DNA of 64,000 nucleotides from Bifidobacterium pluvialisilvae (lineage in GTDB: Bacteria; Actinomycetota; Actinomycetes; Actinomycetales; Bifidobacteriaceae), in NCBI RefSeq assembly GCF_019331695.1, contig NZ_JAHBBI010000001.1, positions 124,001 through 188,000 on the forward strand, given 5' to 3'. The position numbers were made by a program, and so were the translations under genes. Below, piece after piece: positions 1 through 6,896 of this stretch (positions within the stretch are counted from its first letter, which is position 1; each line of letters begins with the position of its first letter). The notes beneath the pieces are model-generated. The model made no database searches. It had not been told where the DNA came from and saw nothing but the letters and a program-made list of their open reading frames with translations.

Positions 1-43
1 ATCCGACACGCGACATCGTCCGACAAGGTCGTGTCAATCATCG

Positions 44-165
44 TTCGTCAGGATTTTTGCACGAAAGTACGATATGTTCGTCCAGTTTTTTGCACGAAAC
101 AGGCATTTCGTCGTCAGGATTTTTGCACGAAACCACTGTTTGTTCGTCGGAATTTTTGCATTGGC
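44..165. repeat. Four tandem 33-bp direct repeats upstream of the AAA ATPase gene
   Basis: Four units start at 44, 77, 110 and 143, exactly 33 bp apart. Each has a 23-bp core (TTCGTC, a variable tetranucleotide, then TTTTTGCACGAAA) and a 10-bp unrelated spacer; the fourth core is degenerate at its right end. Each good core has dyad ends TTCGT and ACGAA, so each could be an operator placed about three helical turns from the next. The 33-bp period is a multiple of three, which keeps a spurious reading frame open upstream of the gene. Confidence 0.9.
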
Positions 166-185
166 ATATTTGGGGCACGTATAAT
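156..185 (+). promoter_or_regulatory. Candidate promoter of the ATPase-mcrBC unit
   Basis: TTGCAT at 156-161 and a perfect TATAAT at 180-185 are separated by 18 bp. The -35 lies inside the fourth tandem repeat, so a protein bound to the repeats would compete with or recruit RNA polymerase. Transcription would start near 192, which rules out the longer upstream reading frame and supports a start codon at 210 or 228. Confidence 0.6.
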
Positions 186-227
186 CAAGTCAGGACGGCG
201 GAGCCGGACATGAGCATCGGGGGCGGC

Positions 228-1568
228 ATGAAACGCGACATTACGAACAAGCTCGAGGAGTGGCGGGTCTCGAAGCATCGGAAACCACTGGTATTGTGCG
301 GTGCAAGACAGGTGGGGAAGACGTATGTGCTTAAGGAGCTCGGCCGCGCCGGTTACGATTCCTGCGCCTACATCAATCTGATGGATGAATCGGCACGGTC
401 CGTGTTCACCGCGTATGACGCTCGGCAGGTTCTGGAGAACATAGCCGTGCTCACCGGTGTGAAAATCGTGCCGGGGCGTACGCTGGTCATCATCGATGAG
501 ATTCAGGAGGTGCCCGAAGCGCTTACCTTGATGAAGGCGTTCGCCGAAGATACGCCGGAGCAGCATATCGCCGCCGCGGGATCATATCTCGGGCTCGCCT
601 ATCATGCGGGAAAATCATTTCCCGTAGGGAAAATCGATTCGATGGACATGTATCCCATGACGTTTCTGGAGTTCCTGCAGGCCTGCGGGCAGGACGCATT
701 GGCGGATATCGTCCGTTCGCTGGATTTCGGCAGGGCCACGGTGTTCGCTGATCGTCTGGAACGGCTGCTGCGACGCTATTATTTCGTCGGTGGCATGCCG
801 CAGGTGGTCGAAGAGTTCCTTGACGGCGGTAACGACTATGCCGCCGCTCGGCTGCGCCAGCAGGCCCTATTGTCGGATTATGACAACGACTTCTCCAAGC
901 ACAAGATCGACGTTCCCGAAATTGACGTGGAACGTGTGCGTCTGGCGTTCCGTTCGATACCCTCTCAGCTGGGCAGGGAGAATCACAAGTTCATGTTCGG
1001 GCATATCACGCAGGGTGCCAGGCGCGCGCAGTACGAGACGGCCATCCAGTTCATCGTCGACTCCGGCCTGGCCCATCGTGTATACCGTGTCAGCAAGACG
1101 CAGTTGCCGTTGCGTGACTATGAGGATTTGTCCGCGTTCAAACTGTACATGCATGACGTCGGGCTTCTGGGCGCTGCGATGGACGTCAGCGCGCGTGACG
1201 TATTGCTGGCGAACACCGCGTTCGAGGAATACAAAGGCGCGATGACCGAACAATACGTATGCCAGCAGCTGGCCGCCACCGGAAGGAACCCGTATTACTG
1301 GACGTCCGGCAAGGGGACGGCGGAGGTGGATTTCGTCGTGCAGTATGACAGCCGGCCCGCGCCGTTGGAGGTCAAGGCGGAGGAGAACGTGCACGCCAAA
1401 AGCCTGCGTATGTTGTGCAACGACACCGGACTGCACGGCTACCGTACGTCGATGCGCGGCTACCGCGAACAGGACTGGCTCACCAACGTGCCGCTCTGGG
1501 CGGTCGGCGCATACTTCGACCCGGTCAATGACCCCGCCAATATCATTCCGGATGTGGGGCTGGACTGA
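228..1568 (+). CDS. AAA ATPase with DUF4143-type C-terminal domain
   Basis: This is a cytosolic P-loop ATPase of about 446 aa. The N-terminal AAA_14 module has Walker A GARQVGKT at residues 25-32 and Walker B LVIIDEIQ with D90/E91. The C-terminal part (about 190-446) matches the DUF4143 pattern and ends with an E-x-D ... E-V-K arrangement near residues 365-385 that resembles a PD-(D/E)XK nuclease core, although activity is unproven in the family. I chose ATG 228 because GGGGGCGG precedes it; ATG 210 is a close alternative. An in-frame opening back to 57 runs through the tandem repeats and is not credible. The gene lies 38 bp before mcrB on the same strand and may be co-transcribed. Its role is unknown; these ATPases are often found in variable genomic regions. 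Confidence 0.85.
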   Translation: MKRDITNKLEEWRVSKHRKPLVLCGARQVGKTYVLKELGRAGYDSCAYINLMDESARSVFTAYDARQVLENIAVLTGVKIVPGRTLVIIDEIQEVPEALTLMKAFAEDTPEQHIAAAGSYLGLAYHAGKSFPVGKIDSMDMYPMTFLEFLQACGQDALADIVRSLDFGRATVFADRLERLLRRYYFVGGMPQVVEEFLDGGNDYAAARLRQQALLSDYDNDFSKHKIDVPEIDVERVRLAFRSIPSQLGRENHKFMFGHITQGARRAQYETAIQFIVDSGLAHRVYRVSKTQLPLRDYEDLSAFKLYMHDVGLLGAAMDVSARDVLLANTAFEEYKGAMTEQYVCQQLAATGRNPYYWTSGKGTAEVDFVVQYDSRPAPLEVKAEENVHAKSLRMLCNDTGLHGYRTSMRGYREQDWLTNVPLWAVGAYFDPVNDPANIIPDVGLD

Positions 1569-1606
1569 AGGACGCAATCACGAACAGGTTTTGAGATAAG
1601 GAGTCG

Positions 1607-3361
1607 ATGATGACCATGGAAAACGCCAATTCCGTATTGAATTCGTACCATAGAAAAATGATGGCGCCGGTATTGGAGGCATTGCGGGAGCTGGGCGGCA
1701 GCGCGGCGCGTCCGCAGGTGCATGATCAAATCGCGAAGGATCTTCTCATCAGCGAACAGGATAATCAGTTCAAAAAGGCAGTGGATTTCGCTCGACTGAC
1801 GCTTGTGTTTGGCGGATATATCGAACCAGCCGACACGCGCGGTGTATGGACCTTGACGGATAGCGGCAAGACCGTAGACATGACCGCTGAATTGGCTTCG
1901 GACATCATTCGTCGGCGTAACCGGTATGACCGGGAACAACGTGGCAAAAAGAAAACCGTTGACAATGCCCTTGGCGACAGCGGCGTACCGGAGAAAAAGT
2001 ACTGGTCGTATCGTCCAGGGGTCAAGGCGGAGAACTGGCATGAATGCCTGCAAACCTCACTGATGCTGATTGGCTATGGCGGTATCGGCGACGTTGCGAA
2101 ATACGACAGCCGGAATGACATTCAACAGGCTCTGCAAAACGACTATGGCTTTAGTAATGCTCCTAGGAATGTAGCCCGTGAGCTTTGGCAGTTCGTTTAC
2201 GATATGAATCCCGGTGATGTGATTGTCGCAGTTGACGGTCACAGAGGGATTCTCGGCATCGGCAAGGTGCAGTCTGGTTATGAGTATCAAACGAATGATA
2301 CCAGCGATTTCAACCATGTACGGCAGGTCGTATGGACTGACCTGAGTGATGACCATATTGTCATGGAATCCGAAAAGCAGTTTCACAACATGACGCTGAA
2401 CGAGATTACCGGGAACCTTGATATGGTCCGCCAGATCGACGAAATAATCGATGATGGAGCCTTGGACATCGACGGCGCGTCCACGGATGACGAGCATACG
2501 CTGGAGCCCTATTCCCGTGAAAAGTTCCTTGACGAGGTGTACGTCAGCGAACGTACCTATGACAATCTTGTCGCCGCTCTTGATCGCAAGAAGAACATCA
2601 TCCTCATGGGGGCTCCCGGCGTGGGCAAGACCTTCATGGCCAAGCGGCTCGCCTATTCCATCATGGGCGAGAAGGACTCCAAACGTGTGACGATGGTGCA
2701 GTTCCATCAGAACTATTCCTATGAGGACTTCATGCTTGGCTATCGTCCGACCGACAACGGCTTTGCACTCAAATACGGGGTGTTCTACGAATTCTGCAAG
2801 AAGGCCGAAGCAGACGAGGACCGCCCATATTATTTCATCATCGATGAAATCAACCGTGGCAACCTCAGTAAAATCTTCGGAGAGCTGTTCATGCTCATCG
2901 AGAACGACAAACGCGGCCTCAGCCTCCGGCTTCCCTATGCGGACGAATTGTTCTCCATCCCCAAGAATGTGTTCATCATCGGCATGATGAACACCGCCGA
3001 CCGGAGTCTGGCGATGATTGACTATGCGCTTCGGCGCAGGTTCGCGTTCATCGAATTGGAACCAGGCTTTGATACTGATGGCTTCAATTCGTATATGCAT
3101 GCCTTGCAGAGCGAGAAATTCAATAGGCTCATCACCGCCGTAAAGGAACTGAACCGGGAGATCGCCCGCGATGATTCTCTGGGCAAGGGCTTCCGCATCG
3201 GCCACAGCTACTTCTGCGGGTTGGATTCCAAAACGGCGAACGAGCAGACACTGTCGGGCATCGTCGAATACGAGTTGATTCCTTTGCTGGAGGAATACTG
3301 GTTCGACGAGCCACAAAAGGTGGACGAGGAGGCCGACAAGCTGCGAAAGGCCATCCGATGA
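1607..3361 (+). CDS. mcrB: McrB-like GTPase subunit of a type IV (McrBC) restriction system
   Basis: This 584-aa protein is the motor and DNA-recognition subunit of a modification-dependent restriction system. Residues about 10-95 resemble an Mrr-type winged helix. Residues about 130-265 (YWSYRPGVKAENW onward) resemble the EVE/YTH-like domains that read modified bases. The C-terminal AAA+ module has Walker A GAPGVGKT at 335-342, Walker B IIDE with D413/E414 followed by INRGN, sensor MMNTADRS and an ALRRRF arginine-finger region. TAAGGAG sits just before the adjacent ATGs at 1607 and 1610. The stop overlaps the mcrC start by 4 bp, indicating translational coupling. E. coli McrB is shorter and has a different recognition domain, so the modified base recognised here cannot be inferred from it. 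Confidence 0.88.
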   Translation: MMTMENANSVLNSYHRKMMAPVLEALRELGGSAARPQVHDQIAKDLLISEQDNQFKKAVDFARLTLVFGGYIEPADTRGVWTLTDSGKTVDMTAELASDIIRRRNRYDREQRGKKKTVDNALGDSGVPEKKYWSYRPGVKAENWHECLQTSLMLIGYGGIGDVAKYDSRNDIQQALQNDYGFSNAPRNVARELWQFVYDMNPGDVIVAVDGHRGILGIGKVQSGYEYQTNDTSDFNHVRQVVWTDLSDDHIVMESEKQFHNMTLNEITGNLDMVRQIDEIIDDGALDIDGASTDDEHTLEPYSREKFLDEVYVSERTYDNLVAALDRKKNIILMGAPGVGKTFMAKRLAYSIMGEKDSKRVTMVQFHQNYSYEDFMLGYRPTDNGFALKYGVFYEFCKKAEADEDRPYYFIIDEINRGNLSKIFGELFMLIENDKRGLSLRLPYADELFSIPKNVFIIGMMNTADRSLAMIDYALRRRFAFIELEPGFDTDGFNSYMHALQSEKFNRLITAVKELNREIARDDSLGKGFRIGHSYFCGLDSKTANEQTLSGIVEYELIPLLEEYWFDEPQKVDEEADKLRKAIR

Positions 3362-4461
3362 CGTCGCCTGCCATGACGTCATCACGTATTCCGGTCCGGA
3401 ACGTGTACTACATGCTGTCGTACGCCTTCCGGGCATTGCAGGAGCAGCAGTATCGGAAACTGGCCACGGAACCCTTCGACAACATCGCCGACCTATGCGC
3501 CGCCATACTCATTCAGGGAATGTCGGCACAGATCAAACGAGGACTCTCCCGGGAATATGTTCCTCACACCGACGAGCTGGATTCTCCCCGCGGCAAAATC
3601 GAAATCACCGAAAGCGTTCGCAAGGTCACGATGTCTCGGAAAAGGCTTGTATGCACGGTGGATGACTTCACCGTGGACTCGCGTCCGAACCGCATCATCA
3701 AATCAACCATGCTGTTGCTGGCGCATGCCGATATCAATCTGATTCGGAGAACGAGACTGCGGCGTCTGCTCGCATGTTTGGACAACGTTGGGCGAGTCGA
3801 TCTTCGTCGAATCGACTGGCGACTGCGATACGACAGAAACAATCAGACCTATCGTATGCTTATCGGTATCTGTCATCTTGCGGTCAATGGGCTGCTGCAA
3901 AGCTCCCGGCCCGGCAAGACGCTGCTCATGGATTTTCTCGATGACCAGCAGATGCATCGGATATACGAGAAGTTTCTCTTCGGATACTATTCGCGCGAAT
4001 GGCGGGGACTCATCAACACGACCCATCATCGTATTCCGTGGATGTGTTCGGCAGGCGATGGACTGCCGATTATGCAGCCTGACGTGGTGTTGGACAACGG
4101 TCGGGATGTTCTCATCATCGATGCGAAATACTATACGCGGACAATGCAGCGGAACTTCAGTGGCTACACGATGCATTCCGCGAACATGTATCAGATGTTC
4201 ACCTACGTCAAGAACAAGACGGCGCAGCTGGCGGCGGGAGGGGAAGAGCGTACGGTATCCGGCATGTTGCTGTATGCGAAAACGGATGAGGAACGGCAGC
4301 CGGACGGCGAGTTCGACATGGGCGGCAATCGAATCGCCGTACGTACGCTGGATCTGAATCAGGATTTTCCCGGCATCGCCGGTCAACTTGACGATATCGT
4401 CATGAGGTTCTTTCCCGGATCGACGGACGGCGTCGGTTGTTCGCTGTTTTCGGACGCGTAG
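3358..4461 (+). CDS. mcrC: McrC-like nuclease subunit of the McrBC system
   Basis: This 367-aa protein is the endonuclease partner of McrB and would stimulate its NTPase and cut DNA with modified bases. The PD-(D/E)XK core is visible as P241-D242 followed by the strand LIID255-A-K257. The N-terminal stretch PVRNVYYMLSYAF is characteristic of McrC. The ATG at 3358 overlaps the mcrB TGA; a second in-frame ATG at 3373 is possible. The last codons form the left arm of a 22-bp hairpin, with the stop codon in its loop. Together with mcrB this is a complete two-gene type IV system with no obvious damage. Confidence 0.9.
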   Translation: MTSPAMTSSRIPVRNVYYMLSYAFRALQEQQYRKLATEPFDNIADLCAAILIQGMSAQIKRGLSREYVPHTDELDSPRGKIEITESVRKVTMSRKRLVCTVDDFTVDSRPNRIIKSTMLLLAHADINLIRRTRLRRLLACLDNVGRVDLRRIDWRLRYDRNNQTYRMLIGICHLAVNGLLQSSRPGKTLLMDFLDDQQMHRIYEKFLFGYYSREWRGLINTTHHRIPWMCSAGDGLPIMQPDVVLDNGRDVLIIDAKYYTRTMQRNFSGYTMHSANMYQMFTYVKNKTAQLAAGGEERTVSGMLLYAKTDEERQPDGEFDMGGNRIAVRTLDLNQDFPGIAGQLDDIVMRFFPGSTDGVGCSLFSDA

Positions 4462-4504
4462 GGACCGTTTCGTCGGCGTGTTGCGTCCGAAAACGGCGAA
4501 CAAC
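4436..4504. terminator. Large hairpin overlapping the end of mcrC
   Basis: The 22-nt arms at 4436-4457 and 4483-4504 pair with one mismatch around a 25-nt loop that contains the mcrC stop codon. There is no T-tract on either strand. The position between convergent mcrC and phnX suggests a bidirectional terminator or transcript-end stabiliser. Confidence 0.65.
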
Positions 4505-4551
4505 GAGTGATGCGGTGGATTCGGCGTATAACCGAACCCACCGCATCACTC
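4505..4551. terminator. Second hairpin abutting the first, between mcrC and phnX
   Basis: The 20-nt arms at 4505-4524 and 4532-4551 pair with one mismatch around a 7-nt loop. The hairpin begins at the base immediately after the first one ends. It lies 36 bp beyond the phnX stop codon and could terminate the minus-strand phosphonate operon. Confidence 0.65.
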
Positions 4552-4586
4552 GGGGAAGCCTGAATCAGGCGAAAATCGGAAGGAAA

Positions 4587-5369
4587 TCAGGCGATCTGGG
4601 CGAGCAGGGTCGGCAGCTCGGCCATCGTGTTGATGACGGCGTCGGCGCCGGCCTCGGTGAACGCGGCCTTGGCCTTCGCGCGGGCGTCGGCCTTCTCGGC
4701 GTCGGACAGCGCCTCGAACTCCTCCTGGCTCATGGCCAGCTGGGAGCTGCCCTCGACCACGCCGATGGTGAACACGCCGGCGTTCTTGCCCTCGCGGATG
4801 TCGGAGAGCGTGTCGCCGACCTTGGCGGCGGCGTGCACGGAGGAGACGCCAAGCTTCTCAAGATTGCGGAAGATCATGTACGGGTAGGGGCGGCCGAAGC
4901 CGTTCGTGCCGTCCGGGCTGATCCAGAAGTCCGGGTCGTAGCCGTTCTCCTTGGCCTTCGGCACCACGATGTCCATCATCTTGTCGGTGTAGCCGGTGGT
5001 CGAACCGATCTTCAGACCGGCCTCGCGCAGGGCGGCCACGGCATCGAGCACGGCCGGCTTCGGATCGGCGTAGTTGTCGAGGATCGACAGCAGCTTCGGC
5101 TCGAAGTGCGCGTACACGTCGTCCACGTCCTTGTCGGTCGGGGCGTGGCCGTGCTCGTCCTCCCAGGCGCGGGCGATGCGCTCCATGTGCAGCATCGTGT
5201 TGATGTGGTCGTGCTTGAGCATGCCCATCGGCTTGCGGGTCTCGGCCATCGTCGGGTCGATGCCGAACTCGCGGAACGCCTCCTGGAAGGCGCGGACGGG
5301 GGCGAAGCAGCCGTAGTCGACGGTGGTGCCGGCCCAATCGAAGATGACGGCCTCAAAACGGTTGGTCAT
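4587..5369 (-). CDS. phnX: Phosphonoacetaldehyde hydrolase (phosphonatase)
   Basis: This 260-aa HAD-superfamily enzyme would cleave the C-P bond of phosphonoacetaldehyde to acetaldehyde and phosphate, the second step of 2-AEP degradation. The nucleophile motif FDWAGTTVD puts the aspartate at D11. MGMLKHDH puts the Schiff-base lysine at K52, one residue from the numbering of the Bacillus enzyme (D12, K53). The later HAD motif VGDTLSDI is also present. The length fits the family. AAAGGAG precedes the ATG. The gene follows phnW by 59 bp on the same strand, and the two enzymes form a complete transaminase-phosphonatase route. Confidence 0.95.
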   Translation of the reverse strand: MTNRFEAVIFDWAGTTVDYGCFAPVRAFQEAFREFGIDPTMAETRKPMGMLKHDHINTMLHMERIARAWEDEHGHAPTDKDVDDVYAHFEPKLLSILDNYADPKPAVLDAVAALREAGLKIGSTTGYTDKMMDIVVPKAKENGYDPDFWISPDGTNGFGRPYPYMIFRNLEKLGVSSVHAAAKVGDTLSDIREGKNAGVFTIGVVEGSSQLAMSQEEFEALSDAEKADARAKAKAAFTEAGADAVINTMAELPTLLAQIA

Positions 5370-5428
5370 GGTTGGTTTCTCCTTTGATGATTCCTTGGTG
5401 TTGCGTGGATGATGATGCCGGGGGAGGG

Positions 5429-6637
5429 TCAGGCGGAAAGCTTGACGCCCATGGGGGCGGCGGCCTTGATGGGCTCGCCGGCCTTGTCCATCGCGGCGAT
5501 CGCGGCCGGGACGGAATCCGAGCCGGTGGCGGCCTCAAGCAGGCCGCGCTCGCCCATGTACATGGCCAGCAGCTCCGTGACCTTCTCGATGTCATCGGCG
5601 TAGATCTCGCCGATGTTGCCCAGACGGAACGTCTCCTCGTCGGTCAGCTTGCCCGGGTAGATGGCGTAGCCGCGCTCCTTGATGAACTCGTACATGTCGT
5701 GGAAGTCGAACTTCGTGCCCTTCGGGTACAGGAACGTGGTGATGATCGGGCCCTGGTGGTCGGCGAGGAACGTGGAGAAGCCCAGCGCCTTCATGCGGGC
5801 GATCAGCAGGTCGTTGTTCAGCTGGTAGCGGGCGGAGCGCACGGGGATGCCGCCCTCCTCGAACATCTCGTCAAGCGCCTTCGAGAAGGCGAGCACCACG
5901 TGGGTGGGGGAGGTGTAGCGCCACTTGCCGTTGGCCTTCTCCAGCGTGTTCCACTGGTCCCACAGGTCGAGCGAGAGGCTGCGGGCCTTGCCCTTGGACG
6001 CCTCGAGCTTCGCCTTGTTGCAGATGATGAAGCTGAAGCCGGGCACGCCCTGGATGCACTTGTTCGCGGAGGAGACGATGAAGTCGATGCCCCAGTCGGC
6101 CACCGGGATGTCCACGCCGCCGAAGGAGCTCATCGCGTCCACCATGAACGTCTTGCCGTGGGCCTTGACCACCTTGGCCACGGCCTGAATGTCGTTGAGC
6201 AGGCCGGACGTGGTCTCGGAGTGAATCATCGACACGTGCGTGATCGACGGGTCGGCGTCAAGATACTCGGCCACCTTCTTGGCGTCCGGGATGCGATCGT
6301 ACGGCTCGGCGTACTGCGTGTAGGCGATGCCCGCGTGCTCGCAGATCTTCACCTGACGGTCGCCGTAGGCGCCGTTCGTGCACAGCAGCACCTTCTCGTC
6401 CTTGCCGATCACGGAGGTCAGCACGCTTTCCACGCCGAAGGTGCCGGAACCCTGCATGACCACGACGGTGTACTCCTCCGGATCGCAGTGCGCGAGCTCA
6501 AGCAGCTGGCGACGAATCTTCTGCGTGATCTGCTGGTAGTCCTCGTCCCACGTGCAGTGGTCGAAGAGCATCTCCTCCTTGACCGTGCGGGTCGTGGTCA
6601 GCGGACCGGGGGTGAGCAGCTTGTATTCGTTGGTCAT
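5429..6637 (-). CDS. phnW: 2-aminoethylphosphonate:pyruvate transaminase
   Basis: This 402-aa PLP-dependent class V aminotransferase would convert 2-AEP and pyruvate to phosphonoacetaldehyde and alanine, feeding phnX. The N-terminus LLTPGPLTTTRTVK is diagnostic of PhnW. The PLP lysine is K193 in SSANKCIQGVPG, and D167 in VDAMSSFGG should contact the pyridine nitrogen. The last 30 or so residues form an Ala-rich tail that makes it longer than the roughly 367-aa enterobacterial enzyme. AGAAGGAAC precedes the ATG. A structured 259-bp spacer separates it from the upstream transporter gene. Confidence 0.95.
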   Translation of the reverse strand: MTNEYKLLTPGPLTTTRTVKEEMLFDHCTWDEDYQQITQKIRRQLLELAHCDPEEYTVVVMQGSGTFGVESVLTSVIGKDEKVLLCTNGAYGDRQVKICEHAGIAYTQYAEPYDRIPDAKKVAEYLDADPSITHVSMIHSETTSGLLNDIQAVAKVVKAHGKTFMVDAMSSFGGVDIPVADWGIDFIVSSANKCIQGVPGFSFIICNKAKLEASKGKARSLSLDLWDQWNTLEKANGKWRYTSPTHVVLAFSKALDEMFEEGGIPVRSARYQLNNDLLIARMKALGFSTFLADHQGPIITTFLYPKGTKFDFHDMYEFIKERGYAIYPGKLTDEETFRLGNIGEIYADDIEKVTELLAMYMGERGLLEAATGSDSVPAAIAAMDKAGEPIKAAAPMGVKLSA

Positions 6638-6736
6638 TGTTGTTCCTTCTCTATTTTTTATTTTTGGGGGATTGTTGGGGATAAAAGGTTGGGTTTTGTG
6701 GGATGCCGGGTGGTTCGGGTATCGGCGTGTGGCGTC

Positions 6737-6848
6737 TGTCGATATGCATTGCCCGACACACTCAAGGCCGTTCGACCTCGCTCCGGCATGTGCTGGCGGA
6801 GCCTAGCACATGCCTTCGCTGCTTACGGTCGGTCAATGCATATCGACA
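6737..6848. repeat. Nested inverted repeat between the 2-AEP transporter and phnW
   Basis: An outer perfect 15-bp inverted repeat (TGTCGATATGCATTG at 6737-6751, complement at 6834-6848) encloses a 10-bp perfect hairpin (6785-6794 with 6805-6814). The 259-bp spacer 6638-6896 holds no gene that I can support. The structure may be an intercistronic processing or attenuation element that sets transporter and enzyme levels separately, or a small dispersed element. Confidence 0.7.
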
Positions 6849-6896
6849 AGAGGCGTGATGCCGTCCGTCACAGCAATGGGGCCTGTGAGGGTGGGG

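Noticed and set aside
44-165. CRISPR array
   Set aside because: The 33-bp period leaves spacers of only 10 bp, there are just four units, and no cas genes are nearby. It looks like an operator or iteron-style array.
57-227. N-terminal extension of the AAA ATPase through the repeats
   Set aside because: The frame stays open only because the repeat period is a multiple of three, and it gives a meaningless FLHET repeat. A TATAAT box lies at 180-185, inside this stretch.
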